In this document: positions 11,057 through 20,584 of the stretch, in pieces | Layout: each line of letters starts with the position of its first letter | Position numbering within the stretch: the stretch's first letter is position 1 | Origin: an uncultured Fulvivirga sp. | GTDB taxonomy: Bacteria; Bacteroidota; Bacteroidia; Cytophagales; Cyclobacteriaceae | Assembly (NCBI GenBank): GCA_947500555.1 | Contig: CANMSE010000001.1 | Coordinates: 186,001-250,000, forward strand | Direction: 5' to 3' | Length of the DNA: 64,000 bases | Notes under the pieces: generated by a model | What the model saw: the letters and a program-made list of their open reading frames with translations, nothing else | Told to the model about the DNA's origin: nothing | Database searches by the model: none | Translations under genes and position numbers: made by a program

Positions 11057-11425
11057 ATGAAGTCAAGATCCATTCTTACCATTAATGCAGTAGTACAGCT
11101 AATTTTAGGAGGTGTAATGTTATTTCTAGGAGATGAAATACTTCCTAAAATTGGCTTTATAGGGATTCCAAATATCATAGTAATGATTGTAGCTTCTCTT
11201 TATTTAGGCTTTGGGTTGATGAATTGGTATTCAAGAAAATTACCTGTAGGAGGTATTTATGCTCGTCCATTAGTTCTGGGTAATTTGTGGCACTACATGA
11301 TAGGTTCTTTTTCGTTACTTAAAATAATTTTCAGCAATCCGACTATTGAATTAGGTATGTTGACTGTCTATTATGTCATTTTTGCTCTCGCATTTGGTTG
11401 GCTGATGTTTAAATCACCTGTATAA
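11057..11425 (+). CDS. Small four-helix integral membrane protein
   Basis: A 122-residue protein made almost entirely of four hydrophobic segments: about 8-27, 34-57, 70-90 and 96-117. It has a basic N-terminus (MKSRS) and few charged residues in the membrane parts. No enzymatic motif is visible and I do not recognise the family beyond a generic small membrane protein. It is followed by the IF2_N-like gene, which has its own promoter, so it is probably monocistronic. Confidence 0.7.
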   Translation: MKSRSILTINAVVQLILGGVMLFLGDEILPKIGFIGIPNIIVMIVASLYLGFGLMNWYSRKLPVGGIYARPLVLGNLWHYMIGSFSLLKIIFSNPTIELGMLTVYYVIFALAFGWLMFKSPV

Positions 11426-11447
11426 CGATTACTATTCCCGAGGAATA

Positions 11448-11478
11448 TTGGGTATAATAATACTTATGCTCATTTTTG
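11448..11478 (+). promoter_or_regulatory. Promoter of the IF2_N-like gene
   Basis: TTG at 11448-11450, 20-nt spacer, CATTTTTG at 11471-11478 (one mismatch to TAnnTTTG). The ATG at 11506 lies 27 nt downstream. A TTG within the -7 box is in frame with the gene but is unlikely to be its start. Confidence 0.6.
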
Positions 11479-11505
11479 CAGCATATTAATTCGGAATCAA
11501 TCAGC

Positions 11506-12276
11506 ATGCGATTATCTCAAATAGCAAGAAAAGTTGGCGTTACTCAATCTACCATCATTGAGCTTTTAGAAAGTAAGGGCTTTGATGCTCCAAAAGGCGG
11601 AAATGCAAAGCTTAGTGAGGAACAAGTCACTATTGTTTACAAGGAGTATGAGATTACAGTATTCACTGACCCTGAAGCTCTAAAAGAAGAGGCCGCTGAA
11701 AATGAAAAAGAAGAAGTGGTGCCAAAAGTAGAAGAGCCTGCCATCGCAGAGCCTGAAACTGTAGAAGTACCTGAGGAAGAAACTGAAAGAGAGGAACCTG
11801 CTGCTGAAGAAATAGAAGAGCCAGAAGAGGAAGTAGAAGTTATAAGAGCTAAGACTATCAAACTGGATGGCATCAAAGTCTTAGGGAAGATAGATTTGCC
11901 TGAACCTAAAGAGAAAAAGGTTGAAGAACCCAAAGAAGAGCCAGAGCAAAAACCTGAACCAAGAAAGCAAAGGGGCAAAAGAAGAGATAATCGTCAAAAG
12001 CGCAAACCTCTAACTTTCGAAGAAAAACAGGCTCGCGAAGAAAGAAAAATACAACGCCAGAAAGAAGAGCGTGAAAAAAGACTGAAAGAGAAGAAAAAAG
12101 AATACTTCGAAAAAAACATTAAGCCTAAACAAAAAGAGGCTTCTGAAGTAGTTCGCAAGAAAAAGAAGAAAAAAGAGATTGAAGCTCAGAAGCCATCTAA
12201 AAATAACAGAACCCAACTTACTTCTAAAAACCCTTTTAAAAGATTCTGGCAGTGGCTTAACGACCCCTATGCCTAG
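11506..12276 (+). CDS. IF2_N-like domain protein with acidic and basic low-complexity tail
   Basis: The 256-residue protein begins MRLSQIARKVGVTQSTIIELLESKGFD, resembling the small helical N-terminal subdomain of bacterial initiation factor IF-2, here without any GTPase domain. After about residue 60 it becomes a Glu/Pro/Val-rich acidic region, then (from about 140) a highly basic Lys/Arg/Glu coiled-coil-like region, ending KNPFKRFWQWLNDPYA. I chose ATG 11506 because it fits the domain start and follows the promoter. The charge pattern suggests RNA or ribosome binding; that is inference. The 3' end overlaps the convergent hydrolase gene by 20 nt. Not a truncated IF-2, since the tail ends in its own conserved-looking motif. 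Confidence 0.7.
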   Translation: MRLSQIARKVGVTQSTIIELLESKGFDAPKGGNAKLSEEQVTIVYKEYEITVFTDPEALKEEAAENEKEEVVPKVEEPAIAEPETVEVPEEETEREEPAAEEIEEPEEEVEVIRAKTIKLDGIKVLGKIDLPEPKEKKVEEPKEEPEQKPEPRKQRGKRRDNRQKRKPLTFEEKQAREERKIQRQKEEREKRLKEKKKEYFEKNIKPKQKEASEVVRKKKKKKEIEAQKPSKNNRTQLTSKNPFKRFWQWLNDPYA

Positions 12277-13465
12277 GAAGGTCATCAACGAAATTTTCCA
12301 AAATAGGTAGCACAATCTTAAAAAGCGGAAACCCTTCAACGGATCTATTGATAGCTATGGCTAACGTTAGCTGGTAATCCGGCATCAGCAATAACAAAGC
12401 AGTGGAGCCCATGGCCTTCCCACCGTGGTGAATTATTCGAACTTTCTGTTCCCCATTAAAGAATTCAAATTCATCATTTCGCCAACCCAGAGCATAATTC
12501 TGTTCGTTGATCTCACCACTGGTAAGTTTTTGCGGAGTAGTGATTTCTTTAAACTGATCTCCGCTTATTATGGACCCAGATAACAAAGCGTTACCGAGTC
12601 TGACCAAATCACTTGGTGTAGAAATTATACCTCCACCAGCCCACTTATTGCTATTATCTACCTCATAAGCTTCTTTGTATTCCCGTACTTCGACCTGGTA
12701 AAAGGTAGCCAGCTTTTCAAGATTTATTTCTTTAAAATCAAAACTCGAATGCCTCATATCAAGAGATTCAAAGATTTCATTTTTCATAATTTCATAGAAG
12801 GTTAGATCGTAAGCCTTTTCCAGTACAGCACTGAGGAGATTAAAATTATAGCTGCTATAGCTGAAATCTGTACCTGGCTCAAAAAGTAAAGGATCATTGA
12901 TAAATAGCTCTAGGCTCTCACTTACATTGCTGTAATGATCATTGCTATAATACTCCCAAACAGGGAAGCAGAAACAAACACCGTAATTCCTAATCCCGGA
13001 AGTATGACTCGCCAGTTGTCGAATGGTCACCTGCTCAAAGGGATAATCCGGTAAATATTGGATGACTTTATCATCCAAGTCGATTAAATCATTTTCTAGC
13101 GCCTTGCCTAATGCTGCACTGGTAACTGCTTTGGAAACACTGCCTATCCGGTAAACTGTTTCAGAAGTTGCTTTGACTTTGTTATCGACATCTGCATAAC
13201 CAGAAGTAGTCGACCAAACAATATTATTTTCAAAACCAACTGCTAGGGAAACACTTGGAGTACTGAGTCCATTCAATTCCTGCACGATAGTTTTACTAGC
13301 ATCAATAGCTGCAGAAAATGCAGTATCATAGTGATGGGTAATAACTTCATTTTCCTTGTTTGAAAGGCGGTCCCATCCGAAGTTATAAACGAAAATAGGT
13401 TCGAATAGGAAGTAACTCAGTAACCCTACAAGTGCGATTACTAAACATAGTATATACTTTTTCAT
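12257..13465 (-). CDS. Beta-lactamase-family serine hydrolase
   Basis: Class C beta-lactamase/DD-peptidase-fold hydrolase, 402 residues from the ATG at 13465. This start gives a signal anchor (KKYILCLVIALVGLLSYFLF); the longer frame adds non-homologous residues inside the upstream gene. Motifs: SVSK with nucleophile Ser109 and Lys112, FSYSSYN at 201-207 (Tyr203; the usual YSN has Ser in place of Asn), and HHGG at 346-349 replacing KTG as is common in this family. Such proteins act as esterases, D-aminopeptidases or penicillin-binding-like enzymes; the substrate is unknown and resistance should not be assumed. Its start lies 1 nt after the XRE regulator's stop, so the two form an operon. Confidence 0.88.
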   Translation of the reverse strand: MKKYILCLVIALVGLLSYFLFEPIFVYNFGWDRLSNKENEVITHHYDTAFSAAIDASKTIVQELNGLSTPSVSLAVGFENNIVWSTTSGYADVDNKVKATSETVYRIGSVSKAVTSAALGKALENDLIDLDDKVIQYLPDYPFEQVTIRQLASHTSGIRNYGVCFCFPVWEYYSNDHYSNVSESLELFINDPLLFEPGTDFSYSSYNFNLLSAVLEKAYDLTFYEIMKNEIFESLDMRHSSFDFKEINLEKLATFYQVEVREYKEAYEVDNSNKWAGGGIISTPSDLVRLGNALLSGSIISGDQFKEITTPQKLTSGEINEQNYALGWRNDEFEFFNGEQKVRIIHHGGKAMGSTALLLLMPDYQLTLAIAINRSVEGFPLFKIVLPILENFVDDLPRHRGR

Positions 13466-13466
13466 T

Positions 13467-14306
13467 TTATACGGATTTTGAATTTTCTGATAAGCGCTCA
13501 GCAACTTTGTATAAGATGACCACTTCAAGTAATACTGCCGGAATAAGTAGTAGTAGGGACAAGAAAAAGAGCACAACAGTAATAAAGAAAAATGCGATCA
13601 TCAATTCCAGTATACCAGCAAATAGTGCAGCAGTACCTATAGTTCTATTCAATCTAAGAAGCCCCACACCGAAAATAAGACCTATAGCCCCAACTGTAAT
13701 GGAGGCCCCGCCTTGTATGAATAAGTACAACTCATCTGCCATAGGGAGAAGTACATGAAAAATGTCTATCCCAATTATAATCACATACACGGCAATAGAT
13801 AAGTAACTACTGATGCGTAGCATATAGTTGTTGTACAGTTTTCCAACAGCCACTAACCCTCTCATGAAGAAGAAGTACCAAATGATAATAGCCAGTTTCA
13901 CCAACACGTAAAATACCTTCTGGTTAGTATTCAGCGTCTCGTCAAAAAGAAGAAATTCCATACCACCTTCAACCAACCCAAGAACAAAATAAATGATACC
14001 CGCAATCCAGGCGGTTTGGAGTATGTTTTTCGTACGCTTGTTTTCCTTTACTTCATTAAGTACAAAAGCAGATTCTAGTAAAGTAGATTTTTCTTCTTCA
14101 AACAGTTGATTAAAATCTTCACCTAGTGCTTCCGTGATGATCTTTAAAGTAGAGTTTCGTGGTGTCACCTCTCCAGCTTCTATGCGTTGTATGGTTCTTA
14201 CATTGACATTGCACTTCTCTACCAACTCATCTTGTGTCAGATTTTTTTGCTGGCGCAGTTCAGCGATTTTCTTTCCTAAGGCGGGTTGTTTCATAACGGT
14301 ATTCAT
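13467..14306 (-). CDS. XRE-type HTH regulator fused to a membrane domain
   Basis: The 279-residue protein has an N-terminal Cro/C1-type helix-turn-helix (about 9-65: LGKKIAELRQQKNLTQDELV, NVNVRTIQRIEAGEVTP). A linker follows, then about five transmembrane helices (about 90-265). An alternative start at Met5 is possible. HTH proteins anchored in this way are common in Bacteroidota and may sense membrane or envelope signals; the ligand is unknown. It is transcribed with the serine hydrolase gene directly behind it (1 nt gap), which suggests that it controls, or is controlled with, that enzyme. Confidence 0.85.
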   Translation of the reverse strand: MNTVMKQPALGKKIAELRQQKNLTQDELVEKCNVNVRTIQRIEAGEVTPRNSTLKIITEALGEDFNQLFEEEKSTLLESAFVLNEVKENKRTKNILQTAWIAGIIYFVLGLVEGGMEFLLFDETLNTNQKVFYVLVKLAIIIWYFFFMRGLVAVGKLYNNYMLRISSYLSIAVYVIIIGIDIFHVLLPMADELYLFIQGGASITVGAIGLIFGVGLLRLNRTIGTAALFAGILELMIAFFFITVVLFFLSLLLLIPAVLLEVVILYKVAERLSENSKSV

Positions 14307-14433
14307 TGTTTGATGATGGGAACAATGTTAGAGGGACTCACTAATGCTACCAAAGTATTTGATTGAAATACACCCGACATTTACCCGACATATAGGTTTT
14401 TCCATTAGCTAGTACTTATAAACGTAGGAAGTA

Positions 14434-15348
14434 TTATTCATTAAACAACCAACAAGTATATGGGATGGAAGATAGATTGTCATCTAGAAGCATCCCATTT
14501 GTTTCAACATTTGAAATATTATACTTTTCACTTTTGCTTGAATTTATGAATTGCCTAAAGCTTGTGACCTTATTATTGGAGTTTGAATTACTTCCAGGAA
14601 GGTTAACCCCAACTAATTCACTATGATGCGGAGTGATAACTTCAAATATGATTAACCAAGATTTGTATGTATCATCTGTAATGATATTAACTCCTTCGAA
14701 TGTTTTATTAAAGTCACCAATGATTACCGCTCCTTTTAAAAAAGAATTATAATCGTTTCTTAAAATCATATTTCGATATGAATTAAGATTTGGATTAAAC
14801 AAAAAAGCATAACCTAAATCAGCAAATGCCCATAGATATCCGGAGCGAATAATCGAAAGAATAGCTTTTCCTCGATTTCCAAGTTTTAATTTTGCATTGA
14901 TGGCAAAGGAATTGTTTGATACTAATAGACCTTTTATTAGTTTATTATTTTTTGGAGAAGTTCTTGAAGAATCAAAATGGAAATTTAATTCACCTGATGA
15001 TGAAATTTTAGTTACCCCATCTGATCTGTATCCTGCCAAATGAAAAGTTGTATCAATGCTGGTATTAGGCTTTTTTTTAAAAAATGCTTTATTGTTTAAT
15101 ACTAATGGTAATTGACTATCAAGTTGACCTCCTTGAGTATTGTTACAACTTTTGCACGTAAGTACTCTTTTTTTCCACCCTACTGACTTTGGAGGTATGT
15201 GTTCAATTGTTAAGTCCTTCCAAGAAGTAAACAATTTTAGGCAAATAGGGCAGATATAAGATTTTATTATTCTATCCTGATCAATAATTTTGTCAGATAC
15301 CAACTCTAAATTCTTAGAGTATTGGTTAAATAAATCTTCTTTATTCAT
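14434..15348 (-). CDS. HNH-endonuclease-like protein
   Basis: A 304-residue protein with an N-terminal HNH-type zinc module: ICPICLKLF (Cys33, Cys36), LTIEHIPPKSVG (Glu49-His50) and LTCKSCNNTQGG (Cys65, Cys68, Asn69). This matches the treble-clef CxxC-EH-CxxCN layout of HNH nucleases. The remaining about 225 residues are unrecognised and rich in Ser/Asn. The gene is clearly more AT-rich than its neighbours nrdA and the XRE gene and has no operon partner, which suggests horizontal acquisition. Nuclease activity, and a role in defence or mobility, are inferences. Confidence 0.7.
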   Translation of the reverse strand: MNKEDLFNQYSKNLELVSDKIIDQDRIIKSYICPICLKLFTSWKDLTIEHIPPKSVGWKKRVLTCKSCNNTQGGQLDSQLPLVLNNKAFFKKKPNTSIDTTFHLAGYRSDGVTKISSSGELNFHFDSSRTSPKNNKLIKGLLVSNNSFAINAKLKLGNRGKAILSIIRSGYLWAFADLGYAFLFNPNLNSYRNMILRNDYNSFLKGAVIIGDFNKTFEGVNIITDDTYKSWLIIFEVITPHHSELVGVNLPGSNSNSNNKVTSFRQFINSSKSEKYNISNVETNGMLLDDNLSSIPYTCWLFNE

Positions 15349-15351
15349 GAT

Positions 15352-15389
15352 AAAAAAACCCTGACTCAGTTTTCGCTAAATCAGGGTTT
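15352..15389 (-). terminator. Intrinsic terminator of nrdBA
   Basis: On the minus strand, AAACCCTGA and TCAGGGTTT (15381-15389 and 15356-15364) form a 9-bp stem around a 16-nt loop, followed by a run of T. It separates nrdA from the HNH gene. Confidence 0.88.
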
Positions 15390-15418
15390 ATACAAACTAA
15401 ACTAGCAATTAAAATAAA

Positions 15419-17815
15419 TCAGCTTCCACAAGCTTCACATTCATCCGGATTATCCAATGAACATGCCATATCAGCTTGTTTCTGCACTAACGCTGCTTCT
15501 CCTGTTACACCAGCAGCAACTGCCTGAGCAACAGGTTGCTCTTTGGCTGTTTTATCAACCGTGAACTGAATAGCACTTGTCGCTGCTTTTGATCTCAGGT
15601 AATACATACCTGTTTTCAATCCTTTTTTCCATGCATAGAAATGCATTGAGGTCAACTTACCGAAGTTCGGATCCTGAATATGGATGTTCAAGCTCTGGCT
15701 TTGACAGATATAGGCGCCTCTGTCAGCAGACATATCAATGATGGCCTTCTGAGAGATTTCCCAAACTGTTTTATATAATTCCTTAATATTCTCAGGGATC
15801 TCAGGAATATTCTGAACAGAACCATTGGCTTCTATTAATCTATTCTTCATAGAGTCATTCCAGATTCCTAAAGCAATCAGATCATTCATCAAATGCTTAT
15901 TCACAATAATGAACTCCCCTGACAATGTTCTTCTAGTATAAATATTAGAAGTATAAGGCTCGAAGCACTCGTTATTTCCTAATATCTGTGAAGTAGAAGC
16001 TGTTGGCATAGGTGCTAACAATAGAGAGTTACGCACGCCATTTTTCTTCACTTCTTTTTTCAGATTAGCCCAATCCCATCGGCCTGATTTCGGTGTAACA
16101 CCCCACATATCAAACTGGAAGATTCCTTTAGAAACAGGAGAACCTTTAAATGTTTCATAAGCTCCATCTTTAGCCGCTAGCTCCATAGAAGCTGTCATAG
16201 CTGCAAAGTAGATGGTTTCGTGAATATCTTCATTCAACCTACGAGCTTCTTCAGACTCAAATGGCATTTTCAACATCAGGAAAGTATCTGCCAATCCTTG
16301 TATTCCGATACCGATAGGACGATGTCTCATGTTAGAGTTTCTCGCTTCTTCTACAGGGTAGTAGTTAATATCAATTACCTTGTTCAGGTTCTTGGTAATT
16401 ACTTTAGTAATGTCATGTAGTTTCTGATGATCAAATACACCTTCTTCTGTTACAAACATTGGTAGCGCAATAGAAGCAAGGTTACATACTGCCACTTCAT
16501 CTTTAGAAGTATACTCCATGATCTCAGTACATAAGTTACTAGACTTGATTGTACCTAAGTTCTTCTGATTGGACTTCTTATTAGCAGCGTCTTTGTACAA
16601 CATGTAAGGAGTACCTGTCTCGATCTGAGATTCTAAGATCTCAAACCATAAGTCCTGAGCTTTTACCTGCTTTCTATATTTTCCTTCTTTCTCGTACTTT
16701 TCGTAAAGCTTTTCAAACTCATCTCCATAGGCATCAGATAAGCCTGGGCACTCATTAGGATCAAATAAAGACCACATTTCGTTGCTCTCCACTCTCTTCA
16801 TGAAAAGATCGCAGATCCAAAGTGCATAGAATAAATCTCTTGCTCTCAATTCTTCTTTACCGTGATTCTTTTTCAAATCAAGGAACTGGAAGATGTCGGC
16901 ATGCCATGGCTCAAGGTAAATTGCGAAACTTCCTTTTCTTTTTCCTCCCCCTTGATCAACATAACGAGCAGTCATGTCGAAGTTTCTCAACATCGGTACG
17001 ATACCATTAGAAACTCCACCTGTTCCTTTAATGTAAGAACCTGTAGCTCTTACATTGTGAATGCTCAATCCTATACCTCCAGCAGATTGAGAAATTTTTG
17101 CGCATTGCTTCAACGTGTCATAAATACCATCAATACTATCATCTTGCATTGTCAATAAGAAGCAAGAAGAAAGCTGTGGCTTAGGTGTGCCCGCATTAAA
17201 CAATGTAGGTGTAGCGTGTGTGAACCACTTTTCAGAAAGTAAGTTGTATGTCTCTATAGCTGCCTCAATATCCTCCCCATGAATACCAACTGCAACACGC
17301 ATCAATAAATGCTGAGGTCTCTCAACGATATGACCATCTGCTTTCATCAAGTAAGAACGCTCTAGGGTCTTAAATCCGAAATAGTCATAGCTAAAGTCTC
17401 TATCATAGATGATTGAAGAATCGAGCAATGCGGCATTTTTCTTTACAATACCATAAGTCTCTTTGGAAATAAGCGGTGCGTTTTGCTCTGTTTTAGGGTC
17501 CACATATGTATAAAGTCTTTTCATGGTGTTGCTGAAAGACTTACTGGTTACTTTGTGCAGATTTGAAATTGCGATTCTTGCAGCCAGCTTAGCAAAGTCC
17601 GGATGCTTGGTGGTCATTGAGGCAGTGGTTTCTGCTGCCAGATTATCTAACTCAATAGTAGTAACACCATCGTAGATACCATTAATTACTTTCTTGGCTA
17701 TATCAATCGGCTCGATATAATTCATATCAAGGCCATAGCATAATTTCTCTATTCGGGAGGTGATCTTATCGAACTTAACGGACTCCCTTCTTCCGTCTCT
17801 TTTTACAACTAACAT
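15419..17815 (-). CDS. nrdA: Ribonucleoside-diphosphate reductase, alpha subunit (class I)
   Basis: Large subunit of aerobic class I ribonucleotide reductase, 798 residues. An N-terminal ATP-cone (about 1-95, [16 protein letters not shown]) provides allosteric activity control. The catalytic barrel has [15 protein letters not shown] (active-site Cys), the NxCxE site in SSNLCTEI, and [23 protein letters not shown]. The [14 protein letters not shown] tail region carries the radical-transfer tyrosines. The extreme C-terminus CEACGS is the redox CxxC pair that thioredoxin or glutaredoxin reduces. It lies 47 nt downstream of nrdB (order nrdB-nrdA, opposite to E. coli) and shares its promoter. Confidence 0.97.
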   Translation of the reverse strand: MLVVKRDGRRESVKFDKITSRIEKLCYGLDMNYIEPIDIAKKVINGIYDGVTTIELDNLAAETTASMTTKHPDFAKLAARIAISNLHKVTSKSFSNTMKRLYTYVDPKTEQNAPLISKETYGIVKKNAALLDSSIIYDRDFSYDYFGFKTLERSYLMKADGHIVERPQHLLMRVAVGIHGEDIEAAIETYNLLSEKWFTHATPTLFNAGTPKPQLSSCFLLTMQDDSIDGIYDTLKQCAKISQSAGGIGLSIHNVRATGSYIKGTGGVSNGIVPMLRNFDMTARYVDQGGGKRKGSFAIYLEPWHADIFQFLDLKKNHGKEELRARDLFYALWICDLFMKRVESNEMWSLFDPNECPGLSDAYGDEFEKLYEKYEKEGKYRKQVKAQDLWFEILESQIETGTPYMLYKDAANKKSNQKNLGTIKSSNLCTEIMEYTSKDEVAVCNLASIALPMFVTEEGVFDHQKLHDITKVITKNLNKVIDINYYPVEEARNSNMRHRPIGIGIQGLADTFLMLKMPFESEEARRLNEDIHETIYFAAMTASMELAAKDGAYETFKGSPVSKGIFQFDMWGVTPKSGRWDWANLKKEVKKNGVRNSLLLAPMPTASTSQILGNNECFEPYTSNIYTRRTLSGEFIIVNKHLMNDLIALGIWNDSMKNRLIEANGSVQNIPEIPENIKELYKTVWEISQKAIIDMSADRGAYICQSQSLNIHIQDPNFGKLTSMHFYAWKKGLKTGMYYLRSKAATSAIQFTVDKTAKEQPVAQAVAAGVTGEAALVQKQADMACSLDNPDECEACGS

Positions 17816-17862
17816 AATGGGGTGATTTGGAGGTTATTAAAAAAGTTTAAAAAATACAACGA

Positions 17863-18885
17863 CTAAAAGTCTTCATCTAAAGAGAACTTGTTCGACTCTT
17901 CATGGCCTTTCATAACACCAGCCTTTTGGTAATCGCCCACTCTCTTTTCAAAAAAATTGGTTTTGCCCTGAAGCGAGATCATTTCCATAAAATCAAATGG
18001 ATTAGAAGAATTGTAAATCTTTCTTCCGATCAATTCATTTAATAATCTATCAGCAACAAACTCTATATATTGACACATCAGCTCAGCATTCATCCCGATA
18101 AGGTTTACAGGAAGAGCATCCGTTACAAATTCTTTTTCAATATTTACAGCATCCTGAATCATATCCAGAATAACCTGATCGTCCAACTTATTTTGAACAT
18201 GATCATTATATAACAAACAAGCAAAATCACAGTGCAGCCCTTCATCTCTAGAGATCAGCTCATTGGAGAAGCTTAGACCTGGCATCAAGCCTCTTTTCTT
18301 CAACCAGAAAATAGAGCAGAAGCTACCCGAGAAGAAAATACCTTCTACTGCAGCAAATGCTATTAACCTTTCCTGGAAGTTTCCTTCGTCAATCCAACGT
18401 AAAGCCCAGTCTGCTTTCTTCTTCACACAGTCCATGGTATCGATAGCATTGAAAAGCTTATCTTTTTCTTTCGGATCCTTTACGTAGGTGTCGATGAGTA
18501 AAGAATACGTCTCGGAATGAATGTTTTCCATTGCTATTTGGAAGCCATAGAAAAATTTAGCCTCAGTATACTGTACCTCAGCTACAAAGTGCTCTGCCAA
18601 ATTTTCATTAACGATTCCGTCACTTGCTGCGAAAAAAGCTAGTACATGAGAAATAAAGTGTCTTTCGCCATCCGTCAGATTTTCCCAATCTTTTAAATCT
18701 TGACTTAAGTCGATTTCCTCTGCCGTCCAAAAACTAGCTTCGGCTTTCTTATAGTACTCCCAAATATCATCATGCTGAATAGGGAAAAGTACGAATCGAC
18801 TGTTGTTCTCTTGTAAGATTGGTTCTGTTGCAATGGCTGTTTCACTCATTTCTTTCTCTGGGTTTACTCGTTTATTAAATTTCAA
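17863..18885 (-). CDS. nrdB: Ribonucleoside-diphosphate reductase, beta subunit (class I)
   Basis: Small subunit carrying the di-metal centre, 340 residues. Ferritin-like helices contain the carboxylate/His ligand segments: [32 protein letters not shown] [25 protein letters not shown] and [12 protein letters not shown] start at Met13 (18849, [10 protein letters not shown]) is equally plausible and fits many homologues; I keep the longer frame. The radical Tyr position and metal type (Fe or Mn/Fe) cannot be settled by eye. Expressed from a good Bacteroidota promoter about 120 nt upstream. Confidence 0.96.
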   Translation of the reverse strand: MKFNKRVNPEKEMSETAIATEPILQENNSRFVLFPIQHDDIWEYYKKAEASFWTAEEIDLSQDLKDWENLTDGERHFISHVLAFFAASDGIVNENLAEHFVAEVQYTEAKFFYGFQIAMENIHSETYSLLIDTYVKDPKEKDKLFNAIDTMDCVKKKADWALRWIDEGNFQERLIAFAAVEGIFFSGSFCSIFWLKKRGLMPGLSFSNELISRDEGLHCDFACLLYNDHVQNKLDDQVILDMIQDAVNIEKEFVTDALPVNLIGMNAELMCQYIEFVADRLLNELIGRKIYNSSNPFDFMEMISLQGKTNFFEKRVGDYQKAGVMKGHEESNKFSLDEDF

Positions 18886-19003
18886 AAGAATTCAGAGTAC
18901 TAATGAGTGGTTCTCCGATTCTTCGTTTTTGTTGTTTTTGACTCAAAAAGTTACAAGGGCTTGTGAGTCGCTACATGTTCGATGTTTTGAACAATAGATC
19001 ATA

Positions 19004-19034
19004 CAAATATTGTGAATGAACCTCGAATATCAAA
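19004..19034 (-). promoter_or_regulatory. nrdBA promoter
   Basis: Read on the minus strand: TTTG (19034-19031), 19-nt spacer, AATATTTG (19011-19004; one mismatch to TAnnTTTG). It leaves a leader of about 110 nt before nrdB. The rest of the 18886-19219 gap is AT-rich with no other gene-like signal. Confidence 0.75.
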
Positions 19035-19219
19035 GCCAGCCAAGCGAACGATTTTGATTTATTCAAATTGAACATAATTAACTGTATTACAGATACTTAC
19101 ATTATTAATTTTAATAAAGACTTTGCCCTTAAACAGCTTTAAATGCGGCTAATATTTTTTGGAAAAGTTTTCCACAGAGTCAAGCAATATCAACAAGATT
19201 TTGTTGATAGAATCTTACA

Positions 19220-19729
19220 TTATTCTCCTTTATTGAAAAGCCTACTTTTAAGGTCTTGAGGAAGGTATTCCAACAGTGGTTGACCCGATTTATCAAACCA
19301 TTCGGAAGGTGCGTAATAGGTTGCTGAGCTAGTGGGGTCGTTAAATTTGGTATACTTTCCGGATCGTGTTCCATTGGATAATGCAGCAGAAACTGAGCTT
19401 CTAACTTTCATCTTATCCAACTCTGGTTCGTTGTCTACAATATAGTCTACAGCTTCGTTTGAGGTGACGAGTTTACCTATAAAGTCCTGATAATAAGCAA
19501 TTTTACGTGTCCATGGCCAGTCTTTGCTGTAGGGAAGACTGTTCTTATTGAAGTCGCCCAGATCATGCTGTTCATTAAAAATTGACATACTCGTCAAATT
19601 GCCGATATGGTTTTCAATCTCAAGAATTTCTCGCTTAAAGTCTTCAATCTTATTTTCCATTTGACGCTTTCTTTCAGACAGTGCCTTAATGTACAAGTCA
19701 GCATATTTCTCAGGAATATTAAACTTCAT
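19220..19729 (-). CDS. Hypothetical protein with N-terminal coiled coil and winged-helix-like C-terminus
   Basis: A 169-residue protein, family not recognised. Residues about 5-50 form a charged helical coiled coil (YIKALSERKRQMENKIEDFKREILEIE). After a linker (LPYSKDWPWTRKIAYYQDF) comes a segment, IGKLVTSNEAVDYIVDNEPELDKMKVRSSVSAALSNGTRSGKYTKF, that resembles a small winged-helix module. The end (DLKSRLFNKG) is basic. This arrangement suggests a nucleic-acid-binding or regulatory protein, but no function is claimed. Monocistronic, divergent from rplU. Confidence 0.6.
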   Translation of the reverse strand: MKFNIPEKYADLYIKALSERKRQMENKIEDFKREILEIENHIGNLTSMSIFNEQHDLGDFNKNSLPYSKDWPWTRKIAYYQDFIGKLVTSNEAVDYIVDNEPELDKMKVRSSVSAALSNGTRSGKYTKFNDPTSSATYYAPSEWFDKSGQPLLEYLPQDLKSRLFNKGE

Positions 19730-19782
19730 AGAAGGTAATTTAAAGACGTTTTTGAAACTTTTAGCAAGTTATATCAATTTGT

Positions 19783-19851
19783 CAAGCGAAGCAAGCAAAA
19801 TAAACAAGCGAAGCAAGCAAATGAATATGTAACACTTAAAAAGCAAGCAAA
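19783..19851. repeat. Short direct repeats upstream of rplU
   Basis: CAAGCGAAGCAAGCAAA occurs exactly at 19783-19799 and 19805-19821 (22-nt period), with a partial third copy GCAAGCAAAA near 19842-19851. They lie between the divergent 169-residue protein gene and the rplU promoter. Function is unknown; a slippage product or a protein-binding iteron are both possible. Confidence 0.7.
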
Positions 19852-19892
19852 ATGCTATACAACAGGGGGCACATCTTTTTTCTGCACCTGTA

Positions 19893-19923
19893 TTTGATAT
19901 ATTATGCAATTGAATTATCTTTG
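19893..19923 (+). promoter_or_regulatory. rplU-rpmA promoter
   Basis: Textbook Bacteroidota promoter: TTTG (19893-19896), 19-nt spacer, TATCTTTG (19916-19923). The rplU ATG is 26 nt downstream. Confidence 0.9.
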
Positions 19924-19949
19924 CAGTCCTATTTTTAAAAAGTAATATA

Positions 19950-20261
19950 ATGTACGCAATAGTTGACATAGCCGGAAAGCAGTTCAAAGTAACGCAAGAC
20001 CAGTTCGTTTACGCTCCTTTGATGGAGGGCGAAGAAGGCGCTTCCGTAGAGTTCGACAAAGTGTTATTGGTAGACAATGACGGAAAAGTCGAAGTAGGAG
20101 CCCCATTAGTGAAGGGCTTCAAAGTTTCAGGAAAAATTCTTGGACATGTAAAAGGTGACAAAGTAATCGTCTTCAAAAAGAAAAGAAGAAAAGGCTACAA
20201 AAAGAAAAATGGTCACAGACAGGATTTTACAAAAGTATTAATCGAGGGAATCTCTAAATAA
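19950..20261 (+). CDS. rplU: 50S ribosomal protein L21
   Basis: L21, 103 residues, the normal length. It starts MYAIVDIAGKQFKV, the near-universal L21 opening, and carries the basic VFKKKRRKGYKKKNGHRQ loop that contacts 23S rRNA. Co-transcribed with rpmA (9-nt gap) from the strong promoter just upstream, the standard rplU-rpmA pair. Confidence 0.98.
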   Translation: MYAIVDIAGKQFKVTQDQFVYAPLMEGEEGASVEFDKVLLVDNDGKVEVGAPLVKGFKVSGKILGHVKGDKVIVFKKKRRKGYKKKNGHRQDFTKVLIEGISK

Positions 20262-20270
20262 TAGAATAAC

Positions 20271-20528
20271 ATGGCACATAAGAAAGGAGCAGGTAGTTCG
20301 AAAAACGGAAGAGAATCGGAAAGTAAACGATTGGGCGTTAAGATATTCGGTGGCCAAGGCGCTATCGCTGGAAATATAATAGTAAGACAAAGAGGAACAA
20401 CTCATCACCCTAGTACTAATGTGGGAATGGGGAAAGATCACACGTTGTTTGCATTGAAAGATGGTATAGTGACTTTCAAGAAAGGAAGAAACAATAGATC
20501 TTACGTTTCTGTAGAAGAAGTTAATTAA
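20271..20528 (+). CDS. rpmA: 50S ribosomal protein L27
   Basis: L27, 85 residues, with the conserved [25 protein letters not shown]-terminus that reaches the peptidyl-transferase centre, and [25 protein letters not shown]. There is no N-terminal cleavage extension of the kind seen in Firmicutes. Second gene of the rplU operon, closed by an intrinsic terminator. Confidence 0.98.
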   Translation: MAHKKGAGSSKNGRESESKRLGVKIFGGQGAIAGNIIVRQRGTTHHPSTNVGMGKDHTLFALKDGIVTFKKGRNNRSYVSVEEVN

Positions 20529-20551
20529 TACGTATACTACTAGAAAATTAT

Positions 20552-20580
20552 AACCTTGACATTATTGTCAAGGTTTTTTT
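20552..20580 (+). terminator. Intrinsic terminator of rplU-rpmA
   Basis: AACCTTGAC (20552-20560) pairs with GTCAAGGTT (20567-20575), loop of 6 nt, followed by a T run to 20580. It lies 4 nt before the stop of the convergent rhomboid gene. Confidence 0.92.
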
Positions 20581-20584
20581 ATGT

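Noticed and set aside
12257..13465. Beta-lactamase conferring antibiotic resistance
   Set aside because: The SxxK and HHGG motifs fit the broad serine hydrolase family, YSN is altered to YSS, and the context is a regulator pair, not a resistance cassette.
18990..19020. NrdR operator near the nrdB promoter
   Set aside because: CACAATATTTGTAT resembles half of an NrdR box, but a clear pair of 16-bp palindromes is absent.
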